Source of the DNA: Sceloporus undulatus
Lineage: Eukaryota > Chordata > Lepidosauria > Squamata > Phrynosomatidae
Reading direction: 5' to 3'
DNA: 64,000 nucleotides
NCBI RefSeq assembly: GCF_019175285.1
Contig: NC_056527.1
Coordinates: 121,921,520-121,985,519 of the forward strand
Positions 11,971-22,375 of the stretch are shown piece after piece. The notes under the pieces were generated by a model. It saw only the letters and a list, made by a program, of their open reading frames with translations, had not been told where the DNA came from and ran no database searches. Positions within the stretch are counted from its first letter, which is position 1, and each line of letters opens with the position of its first letter. Made by a program: the position numbers and the translations under genes.

Positions 11971-12314
11971 CTATATGGCCTAACACCAATAGGAACTGTG
12001 GTCTCCAAACATATCTGGCAATGTGCAGTGCCCCCCTGGTCTCACTTAACTTGTGTTTGTATCATGTGGACTGTATGGGCATTGGACAGCATTTAGAAGC
12101 AAAGAAAGGGTCTCTCTTTTTTAGGAGGAGCACAGTGTTTCCCTTTAAGGTCCCCTAGGCCCCTAATCTCCAACAGTTGCCCACCCTTGTTGCAGTCCAT
12201 CATCTTTTGTTATCTCACTATATATGATACTGCAACATGTGGCACCCAAGGTTGGCATTGCCTACAGAGTGGCCTTCCGCCATCACCATTTGTCCCTATT
12301 TCTTCTCCGTAATT
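11971..12314. other. Downstream flank of the NPFFR-like gene
   Basis: Probable 3' UTR on the minus strand. No repeat and no clear polyadenylation signal recognised. Confidence 0.5.
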
Positions 12315-13200
12315 TTATGTGTCCATCTTGTCCCAAGCTTGGCTGGTCCCATGATAGGTCAAGATCTTGTCGATGTCTTCCAAGCCAAGGCCGGGACACT
12401 TGGGCGGGATGCTGTGGGAGAAGAGCGGGGCAGTGTTTTGCGTGTGCTGCGAGGACGTTGAGTTGGAAGAGGTGGCCTGGGCAAAGACTTTGTTGCACAT
12501 CCCAAAACTGACTGGGCCCTGGGATTGCTCAGAGTAGGCCTCCTGGTGCTTCATCTCTTGGGAGCAAAGCTGGAACTGAAAGGCCGCCTGGAAGCCCCTC
12601 CGGAAGTTCTCGTTGTAGTAGCCGTAGATGACCGGGTTGATGCTGCTGTTGGAGAAGGCCAGCCAGTGGGCAAAAGGGAAGAAGTAACCAGTCAACAAGT
12701 CCAAATGTTCACTGGCCAGGTTGGTATAATCCACCAGCAGCATCAGAGTCCACAAAGGCAACCAGGAGATCATGAAAAGAAGAGCCACCAGGATGAGCAT
12801 CTTGATAACCTTGACTCTTTTCTTACAAGTACCACGGGTCCGGGTGGCACAAGGCGGGTTTGCCGTCATGGGTGCAGTGGAGCTGCTGAGCTTCAGGCAG
12901 ACCCGTCCGTACATGAAGATGATGAGCATCAAGGGCACCAGGTAAATGTGGATGAAGAGGATGGTGGTGTAGAGCTTCCTCATACTGTTGTCTGACCAGG
13001 CTTCGTAGCAGGCGTATAGCGGGTAGGTAGTGTTCTTGCCATCGCTGAGCACCATGTAGTGGTCTTCCATGCGGCCAACGGTGAGCATGATGGCAGATGG
13101 GCACATGATGGCTATGGCCAGGAGCCACACCACAACAATAACCACCATGGCCTTCAGAAGACTGAGCCTCTCTCGGAAGGGCAGGATGATGCAATGGAAC
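12315..13200 (-). CDS. NPFFR-like exon C: TM4 to C-terminus
   Basis: The last coding exon begins after acceptor TTCTCATGTAG and runs to a TAA at 12317-12315. It encodes residues 141-434: [12 protein letters not shown] after the DRF motif, TM4, extracellular loop 2 with C204, TM5, a basic third loop (KKRVKVIKM), TM6 with WLPLW, TM7 with NPVIY, and a Ser/Thr-rich cytoplasmic tail ending DKMDT. The tail contains C352 in helix 8, a possible palmitoylation site. No AATAAA lies close downstream; the nearest minus-strand match I saw is at 11215-11210, and I cannot confirm it is used. Confidence 0.94.
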
Positions 13201-15333
13201 CTACATGAGAAGAGGGAAGCCACAAAGATTAGCAAAGGCAAACAACCTCCAGCTGACATCAGGGTTCTCCAAGCTGAGGGGAGCCAAATTGTGCCAATGA
13301 CCCATAGAGTCATTGAACTTGAAGTGTACATGCCAATGTTTTGAACAAATTTGTGGTTGTTGCGTGCCTTCAAATCATTTCAGACTTATGGGGACTCTAA
13401 GGCGAAGCTATCATTGGGTTTTCTTGGCAAGTTTCTTCAGAGCGGGATTGACATTGCCATCAAGTGTGACTTGCCCATGGTCACTCAGTGGGTTTCCATA
13501 GATGAATGTGGAATCAAACCCTGGTCCCCAGAGTTGCAGTCCAACCCTCAAACCACTATATCAGTGGTTCTCAACCTGTGGGTCGCAATCCCTTTCACAG
13601 GGGTCGCCTAAGACCATCAGAAAATGCATATTTCTGATGGTCTTAGGAACTGAGACACTGCAATGTTATGGTTGAGGGTCACCACAACATGAGGAACTGT
13701 ATTAAAGGGTCACGGCATTAGGAAGGTTGAGAACCACTGCACTATGCCATGGTGGCTCTCCATCCATGTGCATAGCCTTCATCATTTGATCACCTGCCCC
13801 TAGCTCAGAGGTAGCTACTGGGTTTCATACAAGATCGTCCCCATCCTTTGCAATGCCCACATGGAAAGAAGAAGGAGATTTGAGCCTTACCTGTCCATGG
13901 CTATTGCCACAAGGGTGAAGACGGACGCTGAAACAGACATCCCTTGGACCAGGCCACTCATGGTACAGATAACCTGGTTGAATGGCCAGCCTGTTGTGGA
14001 AAGGTGAACAGATGAAGCAAAAGTTGAGGGAGCATTTTTGGGATTCGCAAGGAGCACTGTTGCTTTTGGTGTCCTTGTTTTCTCAGGTCATTTTCACTAC
14101 TCGATTACATCCAAATCTGTCTATGGCTTTAAATTGTCTTCACTGTTTCAATTGCTTTTCAAAAACCTATTGTTTGAACCTCTACAGTTGTTTGATATGG
14201 TTTAGCCTCTTTGAATTTTTCTTGCTGTTTCATAACGTTTTAAACAGTTGACAATTGATTTTATCACACGTCACCCAGAGACCTTTGGATATGGGATTAA
14301 AATATTGGTTCATTCATTTGTTTAACTGATTAAACACTCTTAGTGGAGAAGGAGCTCATTCATAATGACATTTGTTATTAAAAACGCATTCATTAAACAA
14401 CAGAGGGGATGTGATAAGTTTATTAACTGATGCAAACTTCTGCACTTGAGGCATTTTTTTAATGGCTTAGGTCACAAATTAATCTCTCATTGGAAAAGGG
14501 CCTTCTTCACTCCAGACTTCTTTGCATTTTCAACATGGTAGGACTGCCAGACTATTCAAACGCTAGCTATTGATCCTACGGGAAAGTCGGCATATAAATA
14601 AAACTTTATTTATTTATTTATTTATTTATTACTGATAAGGCCAAAACTGGGAATGGAAAACGAAAGGCTCCAATGCCCCTTAAATTTTAAAGAGGCTACA
14701 GAAGTTAGTGGGATGAGACTAAAAGCTAGTTTAATTGTGTGGATAGCGAGCATAACAATTATTTAAAATGAATATTTTAGGCATGGTTTTCATCAAGAGC
14801 AGAGATCCCGAAACTTTGGTTCTCCAGGTATTTTGGACTTCAGCTCCCAGAAGCCCCGGCCACCATGGGCAACATCCATGAATCCTAGGAGTTGAAGTCC
14901 GAAACACTTGGAGGATCGACGTTTGGGAATCACTGACCAAGAGCATTCCCAACCCCTCTGCTTTCCCAATGCTTTCGCCCAAAGGTTACTCTCACCTGTG
15001 ATCAGGTTGTCCACCAGAGTAGTTGGCACACAAAAGATGCCCACCAAGAGGTCACTGATGGCCAGGTTGAGGATGAAGAGGTTGGTGACGGTGCGCATGC
15101 GCGGGTTCCTCACCACCACCAGGCAAACCAAGGAGTTCCCAGCCATGCACGAGAGAAAGACGACCAGGTACGCAACAATGAAAAGGGCAGCCACGACTGG
15201 AGTATGTTGGTAGTAAGGGAAGAAAGTGCTGTTGCTGTGACTTTGTCCCATCCGGGTCTCAGTCTTGTTGGCCCAGATTTCCTTCTGGGCAAAACCGCCT
15301 TCCTTCACTTCCATGCTCTTGGCTGCTGCCCGC
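12315..15333 (-). CDS. Neuropeptide FF receptor family GPCR (NPFFR1/NPFFR3-like), complete three-exon coding region
   Basis: Class A G-protein-coupled receptor for RFamide peptides (NPFF/GnIH type) at the plasma membrane. Coding exons are 15314-14996, 13990-13891 and 13200-12315. They join in phase (319+100+886 nt) into 434 residues plus stop. Seen: N-glycosylation sites N16 and N28; TM1 with GN at 59-60; TM2 with NLAISD near 83-88; C115 and C204 for the extracellular disulfide; DRF at 139-141 in place of DRY; WLPLW at 286-290; NPVIY at 328-332; then [12 protein letters not shown], very typical of NPFF receptors. The start at 15314 has A at -3 and G at +4. An upstream ATG at 15353 lies before a good acceptor (TTGCTTTCCAG, ending at 15334), so it is probably intronic. 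A 5' UTR exon further upstream is likely but was not found. Subtype is uncertain; recalled mammalian NPFFR1 and NPFFR2 both differ substantially. Confidence 0.93.
13352..13760 (-). mobile_element. tRNA-SINE (reverse) in NPFFR-like intron 2, split by a hAT MITE
   Basis: The SINE tail starts GTTGCGTGCCTTCAAATC, and the body runs to AACCCTCAAACCACTAT at 13560. The head resumes at 13740 (CACTATGCCATGGTGGCTCT). Confidence 0.9.
13562..13739. mobile_element. hAT-type MITE with 8-bp target duplication
   Basis: TIRs CAGTGGTTCTCAACCTG and AGGTTGAGAACCACTG, inner palindrome around CATATTTCTGATGGTCTTAG. Flanks CACTATAT (13554-13561) and CACTATGC (13740-13747) are an imperfect 8-bp duplication, as expected of hAT. 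A second, partial copy lies at 63142-63190. Confidence 0.88.
13891..13990 (-). CDS. NPFFR-like exon B: TM3
   Basis: A 100-nt exon that is easy to miss because it is short and split at both ends. Acceptor CCACAACAG|GC and donor GACAG|GTAAGG are both canonical. It encodes G107-R140: GWPF, C115 of the conserved disulfide, [18 protein letters not shown], and the start of the DRF motif. Phase agrees with both neighbours, and the residues match NPFF receptors closely. Confidence 0.93.
14801..14943. repeat. Palindromic MITE in NPFFR-like intron 1
   Basis: TTTTGGACTTCAGCTCCCAG pairs with TAGGAGTTGAAGTCCGAAAC, with ends AGAGATCCCGAAACTTTGG and CGTTTGGGAATCACTG. The same family is at 18113-18210 and 38489-38735. 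A (TTTA)n tract with an L2-like tail lies at 14575-14632. Confidence 0.8.
14996..15333 (-). CDS. NPFFR-like exon A: N-terminus, TM1, TM2
   Basis: Coding part is 15314 down to 14996; 15333-15315 is probably 5' UTR after an intron. It encodes residues 1-106 and the first base of G107. The N-terminal tail has NKT and NST sequons, then YYQHTPVV, which resembles the mammalian NPFFR1 segment just before TM1. It ends in VDNLIT with donor CACAG|GTGAGAG. The reading frame stays open into the intron to about 14793, which is only a read-through extension. Confidence 0.93.
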
Positions 15334-16115
15334 CTGGAAAGCAACAAAGGCATTGATGTGAAATGTTTGGCTTGGGATTTAAAACACTAAAAACACTAAA
15401 AAGAAAATCCTTCCATTCCTTTCTTTTCACATTCTTGTAGTTCTCACTGCCTCTGTGTTCCTCTGCATTTAGAGAATATTTCTAATATTTCCCATTTGGA
15501 GGTGTTTATATATTCTGCCTTGGGCATCCTTTGGTCCCTTCGGCCAATTTATATCTTCTCCCCCTTTGGTCCCAGCTTTCCCTCACTTAATATCCCCAAA
15601 TAAATATTGCACTACAACTCCCATCGTCCCCAAAGTTATAGTCTAACCCACTTGAGGAGCACAAGATTGGGAAAAGCTCTCGGAGGAAAATGCCCCATGA
15701 GCAGTAAGACCTCAAATAGTGGCTGAGAAAAACAGAGTAATGGGAAAGTCTTAGCAACTTTAATTAATGTTTCTTGAACAGTTGGATACTGAGAAATTAA
15801 AAGTAGGCTCTTAGGAAGCTATTACAACCGCATGTAATCTGCATAACAGGTTTATAATTTCTTTCATTATGAAACCTACGGAGAGTCGCCACCAAATCAC
15901 AGCTCAAGGCTCCAAAGCATTCATTTCTTTTGACACATTATTAAAATCTGTCCTCCCGTTCTTTCCACTTCGGTACGATTGATCCGAAACAGCATTTACA
16001 GATTCACGCTGGCTTGATAAAGGCAGAATCTGATCTAATAAAGAAGAGGGGGCTTCGTCCCCAAAAGGCAACCCTCGCATCCAATGTGCCCACATCACTG
16101 CAATAGGAGTGATGC
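15334..16115. other. Upstream flank of NPFFR-like gene; no feature recognised
   Basis: No CpG-rich promoter or upstream exon could be supported here. Confidence 0.4.
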
Positions 16116-16175
16116 ATGTGTGTTGTTGTTGTTATTGGGTGCCTTCAAGTCATTTCCGACTTATAGCAACATGAA
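16116..16175 (-). repeat. tRNA-SINE tail fragment
   Basis: GTTGTTGTTGTTATTGGGTG and CCTTCAAGTCATTTCCGAC. Confidence 0.8.
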
Positions 16176-16621
16176 AGCTGAACATTCATAAATCCCTGCT
16201 TTAGCACATGTGCATTTTCTGTCCTCAGACCTGGATTTAGAAACGTGCCAAACGCGACGGGTTTCAAGGAGACCTGACTGAGTCATTCCTTCCGAAAAGC
16301 AATCTCCCTGGGAATGCAAACTTGTGTTAGATTTGCAGTCCATTTCCCTCCACAGGCATCATGAAGATCACCTTTTATGCCTCATTTCCACATCCTCATA
16401 TCCAAAATATAAGAGCAGCAGGACTTCCCAAAGGAACAGAGGAGCATGCTCACGGATTAAGGGATTTAAACTTTGATTCATGTCTGTGGGGTTGCTTGTT
16501 TCCCATCCACAAAATGTAAGCAAAACATCATGTGAAGACAGACCTGCTGAAAATGTTGATCTGTCCCCATCACATGTGCTTTGATTTCTACCTCTTTTCT
16601 TGCAATATGGGTTTTCCACTA

Positions 16622-16838
16622 TGGCATGGTGGCATAGTGGTTTGAGCGTTGGAGACCAGGGTTCGAATCCCAGCTCTGACATGGTGACTTTGGGCAAATC
16701 ACACTCTCTCAGCCTCAGAGGATGGCAGTGGCAAACTCCCTCCGAACTATCTTGCAAAGAAAACCCCATGATAGGTTTGCCGTAGAGTCACCACAAGTTG
16801 GAAATGACTCGAAGACACACAACAATAGCAACAGGAAT
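16622..16838 (+). mobile_element. tRNA-derived SINE, nearly full length
   Basis: Head GGCATGGTGGCATAGTGG with a B-box-like GGTTCGAATCCC, body CTCTCTCAGCCTCAGAGG, tail AAATGACTCGAAGACACAC and AACAATAGCAACAG. This is one of the best copies to define the family. Confidence 0.92.
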
Positions 16839-17328
16839 GGGTCTTTTTCAAACCAAACTCTAATTCCTTCTGCAACCAGAGCAGCCGGCAGGGAGGTGAG
16901 TCATGGGGAGAAGGAAGGTTTAGTGGCATTTCATCCACACCATTTTAATACCCCCCTCCAGCCTCATCTGAACAGGAGCAGAGCAGATAAGACCTCGATA
17001 CAAATCTGGCTTGATCCTCAAGTACTGCAGGGCGCAGTCAAGAAAAGACAGTCAGCGGAGTGGCATTTGAAATACTTGGCTGGCATCTGGGTAGCTGCAT
17101 TCCTCAAAGATAGATGCCTCAACAGTCAGACTTGATGTTTACTTCCCAACGCTCAGTTGCAAAACAAGCATACTAAAGCAAGATGTCTTAATGAAGACAG
17201 TCATGTGCAATGACAAAGACATGTCAGATGGCATCCTTTTAGTGACTTACACATGTAACTTCCCTTATGTATGTGGTTGTTCTTTTTTGGCCATGGCATT
17301 AATGTTTCTTGGGCATAAATGCCCTAAA
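16839..17328. other. No feature recognised
   Basis: No exon or repeat seen. Confidence 0.4.
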
Positions 17329-17530
17329 GGCCCAGATCTCATCTGATCTTGGACGCTAAGCAGGGTCAGCCCTGATTAGTACTTGGATGGGAGACCACCA
17401 ACAAATGCCAGAGGCTTTATTTCAGAGGAAGGAACTGGCCAAAACCACCTCTGAGCCTAAGAAAACCCTATGAAATCCATGGGGTCTCCACATGTTGACA
17501 GGTGACATGAAGGCACACACACACAATAAC
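17329..17530 (+). mobile_element. 5S-rRNA-headed SINE
   Basis: CCAGATCTCATCTGATCTTG, then GCTAAGCAGGGTCAG and TTAGTACTTGGATGGGAGAC match the 5S rRNA internal promoter region. The body and tail (TTTCAGAGGAAGG, AACCACCTCTGA, AAGAAAACCCTATG, GACATGAAGGCACACAC) are those of the tRNA-headed SINEs here. The first 25 or so bases of 5S are missing. It is not a functional 5S gene. Confidence 0.88.
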
Positions 17531-18112
17531 ATCTCTAGTCAATTGAGGAAGCAGAGTTGAATGTGTGATGCCCTTGTGTGTGTGTGGTGCCATTGTGCAT
17601 TATGCCAATATGCACTGCGCATTGTGTACTGCACATGCAGATGTGCCTTGAGTATTGCAGTTGTGCATTCCACATTTGTCTGCATATTCAGCTGTGCAGT
17701 ATTGTAAATTCACTCATGTACAACTGTCACATTGAGTATAAAGTTACACCCCATTTCCTTGACATAGGATCTTGGCTACTTCTCTCTCACTCTTTTTTGA
17801 ACAACCTGTTGTTGTCAGTATATGCTCTTTGCCAATTGCAGACATGTCTAAACTTGGAAGTCAATCCCATCATGGCATTCACTGCAGACTTGCTTCCAAG
17901 GAGAGCTTTGGAGTCCTTAACAGTTTCCACTTAAAACCAAGTGTTTATCCCTTGCAAAAAAAGATCATTTTACTTTCAGGAGTTTTGTAGGGAAGTTCAA
18001 ATCCCATGTTCTATCTTCAGACAATGATTTAGATCCCTATACATTTTCATGGGTTTTAACTTTATACTTAATGTGCTTTTGCTTTTGCAGGCTTGTAAGA
18101 AAGAGTGTGTAG
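17531..18112. other. No gene; TGTGCA-rich stretch
   Basis: 17570-17710 is a degenerate tract of TGTGCATT/ATGCAGATGTGC-like words. The rest is unassigned. Confidence 0.4.
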
Positions 18113-18441
18113 AGCAGTGGTTCCCAACTTCTGTCTTCCAGGTGTTTTGGACTTCAACTTCCAGAAGCACCTGCCAATAGTTAGGAATTCAATGTTTGGG
18201 AACCACTGGTGTAGTGGTTTGAGCACTGGGACTAGGACTCTGGAGAGCAGGGTTCGAATCTGTGTTCAGCCATAGAAACCCACTGGGAGATCTTGGGAAA
18301 GTCACAATCTCTCAGTCTCAGAGGATGACAAAGACAAACCCCTTCTGAACAAATCTTGCCAAGAAAACCCTAAAGTAGGTTCACCTTGGATCGCCATAAG
18401 TCAGGAACGAAGGCACACAATAACAACAACAACAACAACAA
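18113..18441 (+). mobile_element. tRNA-SINE with a MITE at its head
   Basis: The MITE 18113-18205 (CAGTGGTTCCCAACTT ... TTGGGAACCACTG) joins directly to the SINE head GTGTAGTGGTTTGAGCACTG. The SINE is complete to the (AAC)n tail at 18441. Confidence 0.85.
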
Positions 18442-19224
18442 AGAAGGTTCGGATCACATCTTGTATTGTACACTATTTTGCCTGCACTTTTTAACCCACT
18501 TACTTAAGAATGAACCACTACGAAGTCAGCAGTTCTAAGGAAGGCTGCACCAAAAGATTGCAACCCTGTACACACAGTAAGTAAGCTTCATGCAACTCAG
18601 TTAGCCTTCCATGGTGCAAGGATGGCGTTTTAAGAATTACATTTGCACAGTCAGGCGTCCAGAATAGACGTTTTACCATCGGAGAGATCTTGGGAATTCT
18701 TTATCTTAACAATTGGGGTGAGTTACTTGTGGTCACATCACATTTTTCATCACCAAATACTACCGGGGTCCAATTGCCAACTTTTCTCTCTCTCAAAAAT
18801 ACATATCTATTTCTTTGCAAGCTGAGAGTTTCCTTTATAGTGAAGGCTATAATCGATTTCACGTTGCATTTGCCTGCTATATTAACACTTCTGACTCCTG
18901 TCTCTCTAGAAGCAAATTAATATAAGCTTTCCTTTATGTTTGATCGGTCGTAATAAATTGACAAACGCTTTCCTTCACCTGCAACATCATTTGCCAGTCC
19001 TCTCCGGTCTTCCCCCCCCCCCCAAATCTGGTCATTTTATTATGGATACAATCAAATTTAAAGCTTGCTTTGCACTTGGTGTGGGAACCCAGATGTGTCT
19101 CCTCTCGAAACACAAGTTGATAAAAATTATTTGGATGGGGGAAAACACAACTTGGGGGAAAATGAGCCGGCCACAAAAGGTGCAAAATGCATTTATTTCA
19201 ACCTTGCTTGTTTGGAAAGCATGC
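18442..19224. other. No feature recognised
   Basis: Poly-C at 19012-19023. No exon with splice support. Confidence 0.4.
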
Positions 19225-19325
19225 ACTAGTTTTGTTCCTCTTACCCCTTCCAGCTCAGGCCATTCCAGACGAAGCCTCTTCCCTCTCTTCAGGTTGATCT
19301 TGAGGTCCTGAAGCTGGTTCTGCAT
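19225..19325 (-). other. Unassigned exon-like frame with ATG and splice donor
   Basis: On the minus strand an ATG at 19325 opens MQNQLQDLKINLKRGKRLRL followed by EWPELEG and a good donor-like GGG|GTAAGAG near 19244. I do not recognise the protein. The 5' part is duplicated in inverted orientation at 19762-19833. It may be a first exon of an unrecognised gene, a remnant, or chance. Confidence 0.25.
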
Positions 19326-19587
19326 TTACATCTCGCAGCAAAAGAGCAAGCGGATTGTTTCCAGGGATACAGAAAGATTTGGTTCCCAGCTGAACTCAAA
19401 CCCTTCCGTCCAGAATATCGCTCACTCTTCCTGCAGAGGTTTTTCTCTTTTGCGCATCCATCGCTTTATAACCTGGGAGAAGGTAGTATGTGATGTCATC
19501 TGCCCACATGCAACGACAGACGCACAAAAGACACCCCCAGCCATTGTCACCACTTGCATCACACACTCATAGACACACACACACAGG

Positions 19588-19618
<31 letters not shown>

Positions 19619-19833
19619 ACTCACGTCTGCGTTACATGAGGACCTTGAAATGTGTGCATGCAGAATACCATTTTCCATCAGGAAAGGTATTACTATTATT
19701 GGTATTATTAGTATCGGTATAACTACATTATAATAATATTATTACTATAATAGTGATAACATCTGTATCCCTGGAAACAATCTGCTTGCTCTTTTGCCTG
19801 TGAAACATAAATGCAGAACCAGCTTCAGGACCT
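19303..19833. repeat. Inverted duplication, two 72-bp arms about 390 bp apart
   Basis: Arm 1 (19303-19374) and the reverse complement of arm 2 (19762-19833) match almost completely: AGGTCCTGAAGCTGGTTCTG, then AAAGAGCAAGC, then ATTGTTTCCAGGGATACAGA. Between them lie CA/CT microsatellites (19556-19620) and an AT-rich tract. Cause not clear. Confidence 0.85.
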
Positions 19834-19935
19834 ATACTATAATACTATAATATATAGTATAATAGTATTACTATGACTATAATAGTATTACTATTACTAT
19901 AATAGTAATTACTATAATAGTATTACTATGACTAA
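19690..19935. repeat. AT-rich degenerate tandem region (TAT/ATAGTATTAC units)
   Basis: Repeated TATTACTATAATAGT-like units surround the second arm of the inverted duplication. Many self-complementary stretches (ACTATAATATATAGT) are present. No coding potential. Confidence 0.8.
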
Positions 19936-19937
19936 GA

Positions 19938-20402
19938 GAGCCAACATGACTGGTCTGAGTGTTGGACTATGAATCTGGCCCCATACAGACAGATCAAAGT
20001 AAAGCTGCTTTGAGTCACTTTGGAAGTACGCTGTTCCAATGACGCATGCATCCTAAGAGTTTAGAAGCCATGCCAAAGCCATGATCCAGTCCTAAGGACT
20101 GGAGTGCAGCTTTGGCACAGCTTCTGGACTCTTGGGACGCATGCATCATTTAAACAGCATACCTCCAAAGTGACCCAAAGCAGCTTTATTTTGGCCTGCC
20201 TATATAGGGCCTCTGGAGACCAGGGTTCGATTCCCAGCTCGGCTAAATGGAAACCCATTGGGTGATTTTGGGCAAGTCACACTCTCTCAGCCTCATTTGA
20301 AGGCAATGGCAAATCTCCTCTGCACACATCTTGCCAAACATGAGAAAGTCACCTTACGGTTGCCGTAAGTGAGAAACGGCATGAAGACACACTGCAGTAA
20401 CA
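19938..20402 (+). mobile_element. tRNA-SINE split by PIF/Harbinger-like MITE, copy 2
   Basis: The SINE head ends GGACTATGAATCT at 19977, the MITE occupies 19978-20210, and the SINE resumes TCTGGAGACCAGGGTTCGAT. TCT is present on both sides, a 3-bp duplication. MITE ends GGCCCCATACAGACAG and CTGCCTATATAGGGCC, inner AAAGCTGCTTTGAGTCACTT with its complement. Confidence 0.88.
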
Positions 20403-21476
20403 AATTACTATGAGTATTTTATATTCCAACTTCCTCCCAGAGCTGGCACCGGATGCAACTCAGAAAAAACAGAACAAGTAAAAATATGTGTGTGAGAGTG
20501 AAAACATACAAAAAGCAATTGTTCCACCAAAATTTGTCTGTCTCTAGATGCTAGGATGTAGAGACAGCCATGGCAGAAGGCTGGACCAGGTGGCATTTGG
20601 GCTCCTTTTCACCCTACGATCCCATAGTCATCTTCATCCAGCATCTAGCTTCAATTCCGATAGCTTCAACGGGAAGCTTACTCAGACCGAAAGCATCCCC
20701 AAAGGGTCTGGTTCAGTTTGAACTTGGGGGGTTCATCTCTTGAGTGACACCTGCTTAGGTTCTACAAATGTTTTAGAAAGAGAGAGAATGGGAATTGGAG
20801 ACAAGGGGCCATGATCTCCATTTTAATTGCAGTTGTTAAACATTCATCGGAGTTTGCCAAAGCAGAATAATTCCTTGGCAGGAGGAGAGCATGGAGCCTT
20901 TGAGAACAACAAGGGAGTGTCTCAGGGAGGATTTGCACAGACGAGCAACACACAATGGCCTATGAAGACGCCAGTAATTCCCAAACCGTGCGCTGGGATG
21001 CGCAGAAGCGCCAAGAGATACAACCCGTCTACCCTGTAAAATAATTAGAGAAAAGTCTCTGGAGGAGCCCAGACTTTTCAAACCTGTTGAGGAAGCTGCT
21101 GGCTGTTGTATTACTGAATGTTTTGTTCCCCCGATCTGGCCTTCTTTCAAAGCATTCCCCACCGGAGGCTGGACATAATAAATAATAACATTAATTTTAT
21201 ATCCTTGGCCTCAGGTGCAAATTGCTAATCCAGTCCGCCCTACAAAGGATCTAGGGGGATATAGTAGCCCTGAGTTGTTATGTTTTCCCATGGATGAAAA
21301 CAAGAAACTGCAGAGATTCTCTCCAAAAGATAGCAAGGTGTTTGCACCTTTTGCAAAAATACTGCATCAATGTAATTGGTGCACCAAAATGGTGATAATG
21401 GGCAGAGGCAGCTGGCAATGGCTCCCATGTCAGAGGGATGGTAAATTTGATCTGGGTTTTGAAGTGTGTAAGGCAT
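20403..21476. other. No feature recognised
   Basis: No repeat or splice-flanked exon identified. Confidence 0.4.
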
Positions 21477-22375
21477 CAGCATGGTGGAGTGGTTTGAGCA
21501 TTGGACTATGACTCTGGAGACCAGGGTTCGAGCCCTGGCTTGGCCCTGGAAACCCATAGGATAGGTGACAACTGGCTTGATAGTAATACATGTAAAAAAA
21601 GATCTGGGGGTTTTAGTAGACCACGAAGTGAATGTGAGTCAACAGCGTGATGCAACAGCCCAAAAGGTCAATGCAATTCTAGGCAGCATCAACAAGAGTC
21701 TGGTGTCCAGACTGAGGAAAGTAATAGTACCACTCTTCTGCTATATGGCCAAACCTTACCTGGAAGACAGTGTCCACTTCTGGGCATCACAGTTCAAGAA
21801 AAACATTGGCAAGGTGGGTCTTATCCAAAGAAGGCTGTAAAAGGACTGGAAAGCAAACCTGGCTAGGAATGGCTGGGTAGGATTAGCTTGGAGAAGACAA
21901 GGTTCAGAAGTGATATGATTGTTGCTGTCATTGCTGTTGTGTGCCTTCAGGTTGTTTCCAACTCATGGCGACCCCAAGGCAAACCTCTCATGGGGTTTCT
22001 TTGGCACGTTTCTTCAGAAGGGGTTTGCCATGGCCATCCTGTGAGGTTGAGAGAGTGTAACGAGCTATTTTAAAGTATATGAAGGGATGTTGTGCAGAAC
22101 ATGGAGCAAACTTGTTTTCTGCTGCTCCAAAGACTAGAATGCAAACCAGCGAATTGACACAGCAAGAAAAGGGATCCCATTTTCATCTGAACATTAGGAA
22201 GAAGACCCTGACAATAAGAGCCGTTTTACCGTAGAATAGACAACCTCAAAAGGTGGGCAACACTCCTCCATTGGAGGTCTTTGAACAGAGTTTGGATGGA
22301 CATCTCTGTGGCAGAGGGTCAGTCTAGATTGCCTTGGGGTCCTTCCCAACCCAACGTTTCCATGATAAGCATCCC
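21477..22375 (+). mobile_element. CR1/L3-like LINE 3' portion with two SINE insertions
   Basis: CR1 body from 21558 (GATCTGGGGGTTTTAGTAGA, GTCTGGTGTCCAGACTGAGG, CTATATGGCCAAACCTTACC) through 22370 (CATCTGAACATTAGGAAG, GTCCTTCCCAACCCAACG). A truncated forward SINE abuts the left end (21477-21557), and a 3' half SINE in reverse is inserted at 21925-22066. The ORF2 C-terminal peptide (VDHEVNVSQQRDATAQKVNA) is visible. Confidence 0.88.

Noticed and set aside
12525-12995. 156-codon plus-strand frame
   Set aside because: It is the antisense shadow of the NPFFR-like last exon.
14793-15353. Single-exon reading of the receptor N-terminus starting at 15353
   Set aside because: The ATG lies upstream of a strong acceptor, and the 3' end runs past the donor at 14995 into intron.
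16622-16690. tRNA gene from the B-box-like GGTTCGAATCCC
   Set aside because: There is no cloverleaf. The same head recurs in over 20 SINE copies.
17329-17410. 5S rRNA gene
   Set aside because: The 5' and 3' parts of 5S are missing and the sequence continues into a SINE body.
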